From: Undaria pinnatifida
Taxonomy: Eukaryota > Sar > Phaeophyceae > Laminariales > Alariaceae
Assembly (NCBI GenBank): GCA_012845835.1
Contig: JABAKD010000023.1
Location: 8,929,340-8,993,339 of the forward strand
Direction: 5' to 3'
DNA length: 64,000 nucleotides
Below the pieces are notes generated by a model. It saw only the letters and a program-made list of their open reading frames with translations. It was not told where the DNA came from and did no database searches. This document shows, one piece after another, positions 31,901 to 44,500 of the stretch; the first letter of the stretch is position 1, and every line of letters starts with the position of its first letter. Made by a program: the position numbers and the translations under genes.

Positions 31901-34900
31901 CGATCGCGGAAAGTCAGATACTACAAGGAAGCCTGAAAATTGACGAATCTGTCAAGAAAGATAAGCTCCTTCCTGCTTGCCGACTTCCGGCTTAATTAGC
32001 CCTTGGTGGGCCACTGCCGAAACGTCTGAGCGATTATTTGCAAGTTGTTCGTGCCCGTGAATGCGCGCACAGTTCTAAAGGAGCTTGCCGCGACCTACTC
32101 CCCGTTTGTACCCATTCCTTGCTCCAACTTCTCCACCACGTCGTACAGATCACCCCGGTCCCCACTCGATGATCTAGATATTGCAGGAAAGATCTGTACG
32201 GTGAAGCTCATGCTACCGGATGGGAGCGGTACGATCCGCACCATCTAGCTGATGCTTCCAGAGGGTTGTATCTGTACCCAACACGCATATGTATACAGAT
32301 CCTGTGTAACATCTTAGGACGGGGAGATACAGGGTCTACTGCTGTAGATGATCTACATAATCTATATTATCTATATGATCTAGCTCATGATCTGTTGGAG
32401 ATATGTACCGTTTTTGTCAAGACACCATTATAGCTGCTACCTGGTACAACACAGCAGGACATCAAAGAAGAAACGGAAGAACGCACCCAGGCTGGTTCGT
32501 TATGTGGGAGAGGGTGGATACCTCTCTGGTGCAGCTCATGTAATCGGGTGGAAGTCGCGCGATCTGCATGATCTAGCAAATGCATCCAGAGAGTTCGATT
32601 TGTACCCTCTCTTACGTATTGATCCTGCGCAACGTCTTTAGAGCGATAAATACGGGGTCCGCTGTGTAGAGGATCTGCTTCAAAGCATATTGTCTGAATG
32701 CTCCACATGATCTATATGATCTATATGATATGTATCATCTGCATGATCTATATAAATATATGTAATCTATATGATCTATGTGATATATGATCTACACGAT
32801 TTAGATGATCTAAATGATACATAAGATACATATGATACATATTATCTATATATGATCTGCATGATCTGTATGATCTATATGATTTTTATTATCTATATGA
32901 TCTATACGAACTGTATGATCTATAGATATCATCTAGATTATCTATATGATCTACATCATCTATTCAATCTGTACGATCTAGATTATCTATATGATCTGTA
33001 GGATCCGTATAATCGATATGATCTGTATGATCTATATAATCGATATCATCAATATCATATATATCATTTGCGTGATCTACTTGTTCTATATGATCTGTAT
33101 ATGATATATGTTACCTGCATGATGATCTATACGATCTATATGATCTATACTGATCTATATGATATGTATGATCTGTATGGTCTATATATAATATATAATC
33201 TGTATGATCTGCATGATGTGTATGATCTGTATGACCTGTATGATCTGAACATGATGATATGTTCAAGGTGGGGACCGTTCCTATCTAGACACCGTTTTAT
33301 CTTCTACGTTACAACAGGACACCGAGAAGAGAAACGGACCACTTAGTTACCTTATGTGGTTGGTGGGATCCTTATGTGGGACAGGGTGCGTGCAACTGTG
33401 TAACCGCTCCCATTTTTTTTCTTTTTCCCCCGTTTTTAATTTTTATTTTAATTTTTTTTTTTTCACACACATCTACTTTCCATCTTCTGAAGAAGCCGTG
33501 GTCACAGGTGTCGTCGCTTTTCCCCCCCGGTTCTTGCCTTCAATTTTTTATCGCGCTTAGGGTTCAGCGGTTCCACTGCTCGTCGTTTTTCATCAAGTAA
33601 GTGTTGGTCACTCACGCTCTCGCGCTTTCCGCAAGTGAATTTGTGCACGAGAAAAAATCCCCCCGAGTTTATACGAGTATGCACTCGGGGAAATTTGAAC
33701 TTACGACACTGACCTATACTAGGCTCGAGGATAACCTGATACGCCACCGGGGCGACCGGCTCACTATCTCAGCATGGCCTTCTCACTCTACTACCCTGGC
33801 CTGGCCTGTACTGTTTGCTGTTTTGTTTGTTTTTTCTGCCAGGTGGACGAAATTGTGATGATCGCGGAGGATGTTTTCATCAGCCTCTTCTCCACCGCTG
33901 CAGAGAAGAGCGAGGCCAAGAAGGTGAACCATGGTACTCGTATATACCAGCAACACGGTCGCGGTAGCGGTAGTGGGAACGGTAATAAAACCGGTATCGG
34001 TAACCGGTAACGGAACAGGTAACGGTGTACCGATAACGTTTTGGACAGTGGTATCGATGAGCATGGTGAGCTGTCCCACGCGCAAGGGGCGCAGAGCAGA
34101 GGTTTCCGAGCTCCCGACACGAGGAGTTCCAATACATCGCCCGCTAAAAAGCAAGATTTCTCGAACGCGTTCGTCGCGCAAAACCGACGGCGAGCAAGGC
34201 TCTCTACCGGTACGCTCTAGCCTTTGAAACAAAACTGGCGTCGTAAAATCGTCATGCTAACCGATGGTGGAACCGCGCTTGAGGAGCTTAACCTGTAACA
34301 AACATTTGCCGCAAAAAAATGCGACCCCTGCTGTGGAGGTGGTTCTGGTAGTGATATTGGAGGGATGTGTACGTTAACCTCGCATTTGGCGCTGGAGAGA
34401 ACGATGAGGCCTAGAGGGCGAGCTACGCGCAGATGGTTCCTTTTGAAGGGGCCACAATGTGCGTCGAGGCGGCTGCTGCTGTGGATCCCTTGTATACCGA
34501 CGTATCTCCGTAACAGAGTTGGTCGCTCTTGATATTTCTAGTCAGTTGGTGCAGTGTTTTTCAAGAGCGGTAGACTGTGCGGTGGTCCCTTGTGTGCGAC
34601 TTGAGGTCCCTTGTTGAGAGCTTTGTCGACTGTTATATTTGAACACGAGGTCTTTTGCTGTGTGGAAAAACACGGCACGGAGAAGCTTGAGATTCCTTAC
34701 ACACGATTTTTCCTAATGGCGAGGTCCATTAAACTGGGCCACCTGCTGCATATCTTTTTAGCGGTACTTATCGATGACGGTAACGGTATCGGTAACGGTG
34801 TCGGTATCGGTAACAGTATTGGTGACGGTAACGGTAACGGTGACGGTAACGGTATCGGTAACGGTGACGGTAACGGTGACGGTGACGGTGACGGTGATGG

Positions 34901-35493
34901 TGATGGTACTAGTAACGGTATCGGTAACGGTAACGGTATCGGTAACGGTAACGGTAACGGTGTCGGTGACGGTGTCGGTAGCGGTAACGGTAACGGTGAC
35001 GGTGACGGTATCGGTATCGGTAACGGTAACGGTAACGGCAACGGTGAAGGTGACGTAACGGTAACGGTAACGGTGACGGTGACGGTAACGGTAACGGTGA
35101 CGGTAACGGTGACGGTGACTGTGATGGTGATGGTACTAGTAATGGTATCGGTAACGGTAACGGTAACGGTGAAGGTAACGGTAACGGTAACGGTGACGGT
35201 GACGGTGATGGTGATGGTACCAGTAACGGTAGCGGTCACGGTAACGGTATCGGTAACGATAACGGCAACGGTAACGGTAACGGTGATGGTGACGGTGATG
35301 GTGATGGTACCAGTAACGGTAGCGGTAACGGTAACGGTATCGGTGACGGTAACGGTAACCCCCGCCGGGCTTATACTACCAAAACGTAAGCGATACTTCT
35401 CCCGTACCTTTCGGTGCTTTCTCCTCCTCCCAATCCATGCCTTCTGGCCTTGGGACGAAACTTCGCACGTTTCTGCTTGCTAACAAAACCGAT

Positions 35494-35538
<45 letters not shown>

Positions 35539-38500
35539 CAAACCTTGACTTGGACGTGTGGCTTTGACTTTTGACGTTTGACTTTTTGACGTTCGACTTT
35601 GACTTTGACTTTGACTTTTGACTTTTTTAGCTTTGCTTTGACTTTTACTTTTGATTTTTGATTTTTACTCTTACTTTTGAGTGTTGGTTCATTCACAGTG
35701 TTAGTTTTGATTTCACACCTTTTCTTTCACTCTCACGCTTTTACTTTCGCTTTCACATGAGTTTTTGTTTATTCCCACTTCTTGCGTTCACCTTGACACT
35801 GATTTCACTTTCTCTTTCGCTGTAACCTGAACTTTTAATATTGATTTCGACCCTCAACTTGTTACTTTACAAAAAAAAGTAGCTCAAAACTTCGCCTTAT
35901 AATTTAATGTCAACTTGAAATTTTACATTATTCTTCTTTCACGCCAACCTTAACGTCAACTTCGAGCTAACCTTCGACGACTCCAACGCCCCCTTAAACA
36001 ACATCGGCAGATTGAGAAGAGCAAGGCTCTGATGGCGGGCAAGCTAAAGACCCTGCTGGGGGACATCGAAAGGAAGACGGCCGCCAACAAATCCTCGCCT
36101 TTCTGCGTCGGAGATTCCCTCACCATCGCCGACCTACAGGTTGGTTCCTCGCTGCTGCTGGGTTTCTAAAGTAGTGAAGCTCTATTGGTCTCGATACATA
36201 TGCGCACGCCCTGGTGGCAGACGCGCCCTATCTGAGGAGCGGCCTGCATACGGTAGAGGTGCGCGCCACTTTTTTTCTGATGAGATTTCCTCAATCTGGG
36301 AGCTTAAAACCTCTCCCAGAAACTTTTTTGGAGAAAACAAAAGCAGCTAGACCGGATGAAAAACCCCATGGTCTGGAGGTACACGACGAGAATCACTAAG
36401 AAGAAAGAAAATGGCGGATTTTCGACTCGGTGGTAGGCTTGAGCTACGGACTTTTTGACCAGCGATAGCGCGTCAACAGCATATTTTTTGTATACAGTAT
36501 GTTTTCCGCGTAGGAGGTCCCCTCGCTGTCGCTGACCTACCCACAGCAGTAGGGCCGGTGACCTGTACACCAGACAGGGCATGTTCCTGGTCAACGAGTG
36601 ATCTGTGTCATTTCGGTAAGCTATATCCTTCATTTGGCCAATCACCGACGTACCTACAGGTTAGCTCATCGCCTTGCTGGGTTTCTATGTTTTGCTGAAG
36701 CGTTTCTATAGATTAAAGCGCATTCTACTACGGTAGAGGAGCACCTTAAATTTCCTGGAAAGCTCCTCGCTTTGGCGGGAGCTTTATATTTGGCCCACAA
36801 ACTGAATTTTGAAAATGATATTTCATTATGAAGCACATACATAACGGCCCAGGGTCAACGCGACCAAATAGTACACGAACTTCGCTAAAAAACGCCGGAT
36901 TCCTTATGCTCTTCAAAGTATATACTCCGGAGTACATGACTACGGGTTTTCACCTACTCCCTGTTCCTTGCTAGACGTTAGATGTGCATTGCAACTATTA
37001 TATACCCCATACGCCCGCGAACAAAAAAAGGCAGGGATGATGCCTGCACCGAACCCGCTAAAAGGTAATGGTGCAGCAGATTCCAAGAAATTCGTGAACG
37101 CTCTCCTAGCATGAGGAGCGCAGTAACTCTCACCCGCGATCCCACATGACAATCGAAGGCGTTTATTCGCGCAACCTCGTCGACCTGAAGCTTCTATCCC
37201 CTATCAATAGTCGTAAAACAAAGCGTGTCCCCGTAAAATGTTTTTCAAGACCAACCGATAGCGCTCCTCAGTCGAGGAGCTCAACCGGGGCAAGGTATAC
37301 CGTTTGTTGGCTAAAAAAACTGCAACTCCTACGGTGGGGTGATTCCAAACCCCCCTCCAGACTAAGGTGGGTCGGGGTCACTCGCGCGAGTGCCTCCCCC
37401 AGTTCCTTACGGTCACGGGCTTTCGTGCTTGATTTTGGCTTTCCGTGAAAAAAACGGCCACATGGAAGGGCTGTAACCGCACCGCCCCAAAGAAAACCGG
37501 TGGGTAAAAAGGAAAGTTTTTTTTTTCTTCTTCTCATCATAACAGTGTACAGGGTTCACTCGGGCGGGCAGTGGGAAACTCGCTGCGGTTGTGTTCAAAA
37601 TCGGGAATAGGCAGGTAGCAGGTTTGGCCATTTTCGTTCGTTTCTGATTGACGGGGGTCCCTGAACCCCTTTGGATCCACCAAACCCACTCCCCTATACT
37701 AACTTCAAGTAAATTTGTAACAAAGAAAGCGCTTCCAGTAGCGAAGGCGTTAAATCGAAGTCGTCGGACTGTCCCGTTTTTCATTTCCGCGAAAATATTT
37801 GTTTGCATACCTGGGGCCCGACGGGTTCGTTAATCGCACAAAGACGCGTGCTACGCTAGAGGTGCACCACTTTATTTCTGACGTTCCTCGATTTGGGAGC
37901 TTCAAACCTCCCTAAAAAAACTGATTTGGAGCAAGAATAAAACTGCTACCACAGAATGAAAAAAATGAAAAATCCCATGGCCTAGATACATCACGAAAAT
38001 CATGCAAGGAAAATGTGGCCCATTATTTATTTTTTTTCCGGCGATTTTGGGTTAAGGAGCCCCGTCATACAGAAAACATGTTGGGTTTTGGAACACCTCT
38101 AGCTAGCTACTCTAGGTCATATGAGATTTTGCGCCCATCGTTTTTTCTCGCGCTTTTCCTTTTTCTTTCAGAATCGGGTTTTGCGTCAGAGGGCAAGGCG
38201 AATAGACCACCTCGAGGTGGTTGTAAGCCCTCAAAAAAAAAAAAAAGTGTGCGCACAACCTCCACCGTGCCATTACGAGTCATTTTGAAGGGATCTAAGG
38301 GTGCCACCACTTTTCTTTTCTTTTTTGAGGTTTCCTCAATTTCGGAGCTTAAGACCCCTCCCCCGGAAACTGACTTGGGGAGAAAAATAAAGCTACTACC
38401 GGAAGAAAACATCCCGTCCATGGTGTAGTCTAGGCATACAACGAGATTCAACACGCAAGAACAAAATGTTGTATTTCCGACGATTTTGCGTTAAGGAGCC

Positions 38501-41500
38501 CCGTCCTTCAGAGGCCATTTCAGACTTACGAAAACTGCTACCTCTTTCGTAGCCAGAGTCCCGATCAAATTTAAAACCCCGTGGCCCTAGGTATACGACG
38601 AGAAGGAATATTTTTTGACATTTGAATGGAATTCCCTCGGCGATTTTTGTTCCCCATCCACTCGGTCTCTGCCCCCTCTCCCGCGGTATGCTGCGCGGAT
38701 ACTGTCTCGTCAAGGCGAACCACGCGGCGTTATCTCTACGCCTGCTACTGCTACTACAGCTACGGCATCAGAGGTGGTTTCAAGAGACTCGCTTGAAGAG
38801 CCCAATACCTCTCTCACCCAAAAATTGACTTTTGGAAATACAAGGTATTCGCGACTTCCAAAATGTTTAGAGTCGGAAAATACACACGGTTAAAATACAG
38901 CAGTGTTAAACAGCCAGTGCTATTTTACGGAGGGCTATATGTAGCAAACAGAACGCACGATGAACGCAAAACCTTACACACTTTATTTACACTCTGTTTT
39001 ATTCTTACTATATATGCCCAAATTTGGCCTTGTTTGCTGTGTGTCCCCATAAAATTGAACGAAACCAGCGAACGTCGTACTGGTCGAAGTCCAACCGATC
39101 CACGGAAAGCTCCGGTAAATATCTTCAGGCCTTTTACGGGTCGGATAAGGCAATCGCTTCAGTTTCAGCGGATCCCAAAATAGCAATTCAAGAATAACTA
39201 CTCCTAAAGCTGTCGCGAGATGTGTTGTATGGCCACCTAAAAGTGCCACCTCTAAATCATTCCCAGCTGTAGGAGTGCAGCAGAATCTTCTGAGCTGCTG
39301 ACAGGAGGGCATTCGTTGGCGCAACCCGACCAGCAGACAGACCCATGCTACGATACGGAGGTGCGCCATTTTTTTGTTTTGTTCAAGGTTCCTCAATTTG
39401 GGTGCTTGATACCTCCCAAAAAAAAACTTTATTTGGAGAAAACTAGTTAAAACTGCTATTAAATATTGCCATACGTACCGGATGAAACAATCCCATCTTG
39501 TAGCCTAGGTACACCACGAGAATAATGCGAAAAAAAAAATGCCCATTTTTTGTTTTTTTTTTCCGGCGATGTTGGGTTAAGGGAGCCCCGCCATTCAGAA
39601 AAAAAAATCACACGAAAAAGTGCTATTAAAATATATACCTCTATCCTAGCACGCGTTGTTTTTTTGCTGGAATATGCGCTGGTCCAACAAAAACAAGCTA
39701 TAGTCGTGAGACTATGAGTACTACTGAGTATTAACAACCGAGCGTTTCACACCGAAGGATCTCAACCGGTCAGCAACGTTTGGCGCCAATAGTGCCACCG
39801 GAAAACGCCACATCGCAGCGTTCATAGCACGCGCGTCCCTCTGAGTGCGTGCGTGCGTGCGTGCGTGCGTATGTGCGTGCGTGCGTGCGTGCGTGTGTGC
39901 GTGCGTGCGTGCGTGTGTGCGTGCGTGCGTGCGTCCGTTCGCTCTGCCCACATCTTTGTTTTCCCCCCTCTCCCCCCCCCTCATGTTGTGTGCGGCTACG
40001 GGAATGTGTTGTCCCCCGCCCTTCCGTTTGTGTGACTGACCAGCTCCACGCCGTGGTGGCCACCGTGGAAATGGGTTTCCTTGCGGGCATTCCCCCGCAC
40101 ATGGTGGAGGACATGGCCCCCTCCCTCAAAGCCATCGATAACGCCGTCATGGAACACCCCAAGGTGAGGCGTGCTACGATAGAGTTATTAAGGTATACCT
40201 CTTTTTGGCGTGCTACGATAGAGGCATTAAGATGTGCGTCTTTTCGGCGTGCTACGATAGAGTAATTAATATATACATCTTTGTGGCGTGTTACGATAAA
40301 GGTATTAAGGTATACCTCTTTTTGGCGTGCTACGATATAGTTATTAAAGTATACCTCTTTTTGGCGTGCTACGATAGAGATATCAAGGCATACCTCTTTT
40401 TGCCGTCCTACGATAGAGTCATTAAGGTATACCTCTGTTTGGCGTGCTACGATAGAGGTATCAAGGTGTGCCTCTTTTTGGCGTGCTACGATAGAGTTAT
40501 TAAGGTATACCTCTTTTCGGCGTGCTACGATAGAAGTATTAAGCCAACCTCTTTTTGCCGTGCTACCTTAGATTTATTGAAGTATATCTCTTTTTGGTGT
40601 GCTACGATAATGGTGTTAGAAGGTATACCTCTTTTTGGCGTGCTACGATAGAGTTATTAAACCTCTTTTTGGCGTGGTACGATAGAGTTTTCAAGGTATA
40701 CCTCTTTTTGGCGTGCTACGATAGAGGTATCAAGATATACCTCTTTTTGGCGTGCTACGATAGAGGTATTAAGGTGCACCTCTTTTTGGCTGAAATGGTT
40801 TCTGAATGAAGGGGCTCCTTGACCCAAAAGGTCTGAAAAACGGTAAAATATAATTCTTCTGCATGATTCTCGTCGTGTACCTCGGCCATGGGATTTTTTA
40901 TGTTTTTTGCTATCAGGTAGCCTTTTTTTGTTTTTCTCGAAAACGGTTTTTGGGAGAGGTCTTAAGCTCCCAAATTGAGGAAATCTCAGAAAAAAAAGTC
41001 GTGCTTCGCCTCTATCGTAGCCCGCGTCAGGTACAATGTACGTATATGTGCGTCTTTGGACTCTGCATTAGTCTCGGGTGCCTCGATAGATACGTAGGGA
41101 AAGGAAGTGTTTTGTAGGAGAAAAAAATGGAAGACGTGGGTGAAAGGAAACGGGGAAGTGGTTGACAAAACGTCATGAATACTATTAATACTGATTTATT
41201 ATACATTGAGAAGACGCGGGCCTAATAAATGGGCAAGCCTTAATATATTTGGGTGGGGACACAGAGTGTCCCCTGCAGGTCTGCCTGTTGAGCAGGTCCT
41301 CGGTGAGTACTCGCTTTCTTAGCCTTGGTAGAGAAGCAGCTCCGTTGTTTCCACAGAGCCTCGGATAGCAGTAGCTCAAGAGCCGAGGCGCATCCCTCGG
41401 TTAATTTTCCTGACTACTACCCCTAATAGATAACCCAAAAACATATCAAACGAAAACGGTCGGCTGTGAAGGTCCTACCGAGGTGGATACTTTCTGGTTT

Positions 41501-44500
41501 TTGAAAGGATATACGTATACCACTTTACGTCGGACCGGCATCTATCCACGCCACATTGTCGGAGGGCAAAATATGGCAACGGTTGCTATTATAGAAGCAT
41601 CGTTTTTGTTTTTTTTCGGACGGGACTCCTTAATCCAGAGATCGTCGGAAAAACGCCTCTTTTTTTTTTGGTGGTATTTCACACAATATTTTTTGTCCCC
41701 CTCAAAAGTGGGTTTTAGAGTTTCCGCGCGCAGACTGACGAACATCAGCCCTGTTGACCCTGATAGCTACACTGCTGTAGTTGCAAGGGGAGTCGCCGAC
41801 CTATATCCTTGATGAGGACACACAACCCGTAATACGCGCGATCGGAGTATCACACACAGCTTGCATAGATGAGTTTCGACAAAATCTTCCATCTCACAGC
41901 TGGAGTGTGTTTTACTCTTGAAAATATATAGTGGTATAACTATCCAATGGGTCTTTTTTGCTCATCGGGTTTTATACTCAGTTGAATCGGAGGTACAGCT
42001 AGCTAGTTTTCTTTCGATGAGGTGTAGAGAGCTCCTGAAGCCGCCGTCCCTTCGTCCCGTCGCAAGGTGATGGCGGTGTCGCCTGATGTCGCCTGTACCG
42101 TCGCGTGCGTTTAGGGTGAGCTCAGGGTCGACGAATACATCGGGCCATGACGCTCCCTTACGATGGAGATATACCTCGTATACCCTCTTTTGTCTTGTTC
42201 GTTTCTGAAGTACCCTTTTTTGTCTCGTTGACCCAAAAATCGTCGGAAATTTTCGAGGTCATTTTTCTTTTTGCCAGATTGCCTTTTTTATCGGGTGGCA
42301 GCAGTTTTTGATTTTTCTCCAAATCAGTTTTCGGGTTAAGACATGTCTTTACCTCCAAAACTGCGGAACCTCAGATACAAGGTGGTTCACCTTTATCGGA
42401 TTATACGCAGTTTTGCGTGAGGGTCGATTTTATGTGGGATGAGTCAGTTCTTGAACATAGACAGCGTGTATTGGCGTGAAGCTGGTTTACACCACGCCGA
42501 TGGTGGACGACGTCGCCCCCTCCCTCGAGGCCGCCGTCGATAACGCCGTCATGGCACGAACCGGGGGACATTTTGATTTAACACATATATATGTATATAT
42601 TAATTTTTGGTCCTCCGTAAAAGTCCTTTTGGAGTGGGTCCACGTTTTGGGAACAAACTGCTTATAACTACTTGTAGTGCGGGATTGTGTATTCAGTTCT
42701 ACAACCTTTTTTTTTTCTTCTTCTTGCGCGTTTTCAGCGCTGAAAAACGAGCCGTTCTTATTCTGATGTTAAGATACGGCCTCGAAAAAGTTAGGAAGTA
42801 GATCGGAGGCACGCGCCTCCGATCTCAGAAGCTATCCCGGGCTCTGGTGCAAACGAATTTAAAGCTATATCTCTACGAAGGAACGAAAGTGAGTACTCTC
42901 CGAGGACCTGCTCAATTGGCGGACCTGCAGGGGGCACTCTGTGTCCCCCACCTTTAATTTAACACTGAGCATATAGGGGAGCTCACAAGCTTACCCCGAA
43001 GGGATGAGTTCGAAAAGTCGCATTCATTCGTTCGCGCAATCCGAACAATTTTTTTTATTGCGCTGGTCCTAACAAAAAAATGTACTCCGTTGAAAAAAAA
43101 TTATGCCTGGAGTATCAACTACGGATTAGTAAATAACCGATGATGGCGCAACCCGACCAACATTTTCTGTGCGCCACGAGTAGCTCCAGAAACAAGCACG
43201 TGGTGTACTCGCAAAGGTATGATGACGAATGCTACGATAGAGGTATAAACATTGTATACCACGCTTTTCGTATGAAAAAATGTGTTTTCTGAATGACGAG
43301 GGGTCCTTAACCCAAAATCGTCGGAAAAAATATAAATAATAGGCCATATTTTTTTGTTTTTGCGTGATGTTTCTCGTTTCTTGTGCCGAGCTAGCTCGCT
43401 AGCTAGCTCACTCGCTAGCTAGGCGATGAGATTTTCAATCCGGTGGTATATATACGGTGCATTTTTTTCTTCTTCTTCTCAAAATCTGTCTCATTGGGGA
43501 GGAGGTCTTAAGCTCCCAAAATTAAGGAAGAATCCCAGAGGAAAAAAAAAAATAACGTGTTGCACCTCTATCGTCGCGCGCGTCGTATACTATTACTAGC
43601 ATATAACTCCCCAGGGGCGAGGAGCTGAACCGGTCAGAAACGTGCTCGGACGCGTGCTACGATCAAGTTGGCACTCTTCGCCTGAAAAGGTTTTTTTTTT
43701 AATGACGGAGATACTCAACAACCCAAGATCGTCGCAAAAAGGGCCATTTTTTTGTTTTTTTTTTGCACGATTCTCGTGGCGTACCTAGGCCATGGAATGT
43801 TTCACCCGGTGTGGCGTCAGACATATTATATATATATATATATATATATATTTGGCTCCAAGTATAAATCCGTTTTTTGGGGTTTAAGACATGTCTTTAT
43901 CCCCCAGATTGAGGAAACCCCAGAAAAAAAAAAAAAGAAAGGTGGTGCACCGCTATCATAGCACGCGTCTTCGAAAGAAAAATTCAACTCCCACCGTCGG
44001 CATGCGGGATGAAACAAACGTCACGCACAATGTTTCCTGAGGTCTGCCCTGTTGTCACCATGCCCACACCCCCTCGTAACCCCTCCCGCCCTTTTTCGCG
44101 GCCTGTGACAACCAGTGAAAAGCCGTTCTACGGTCCCGTGGCCGTGCGTGTCGAAACAGCCCCAAACGCACGCCCTCGTCTCTCCGTCTCTCCTCCCTCC
44201 CCCCTCCGCCGGACCCCCGTCCCCCGTCCCTCTCTTCCCCCTGCTGTCAATGATGTCGGTTGACGGCACTCTTGACTTTCGACGGACGGCCGTCAAGGAC
44301 CGCCTCGCTCCACACTAAAACCAATGTATTACGTCTAAAGAGGCCTTGACGTGACAAAACTAGACCGCCAACCGATATATTCGCCTGCTATCCCTCCCTC
44401 CCCGCCTCGCCCTATCCCCTCATTTCTCCATGTTACGTGTTGTTGTTTATATTCAAAACGCTGATGCTTTTCAGGTGAAGGCATACTACGATTCGATCAA

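Noticed and set aside
34611-35483. 290-codon Gly/Asn/Asp and Val/Thr repeat frame
   Set aside because: Product of a hexamer microsatellite; all frames and the opposite strand are also open, and it lies inside an intron.
39721-40035. Cys-Val-Arg / Thr-His-Ala-Arg repeat frames
   Set aside because: GTGC tetranucleotide repeat next to GST-B exon 5.
40205-40651. 148-codon frame with a 13-residue repeat (ACYDRGIKVYLFL)
   Set aside because: It stays open only because the 39-bp unit is a multiple of three and lies in GST-B intron 5.
40167-40790. Regular short repeats suggesting a CRISPR array
   Set aside because: Units are contiguous and vary throughout; there are no unique spacers or cas genes, and the unit is a MITE-1 end in a eukaryotic intron.
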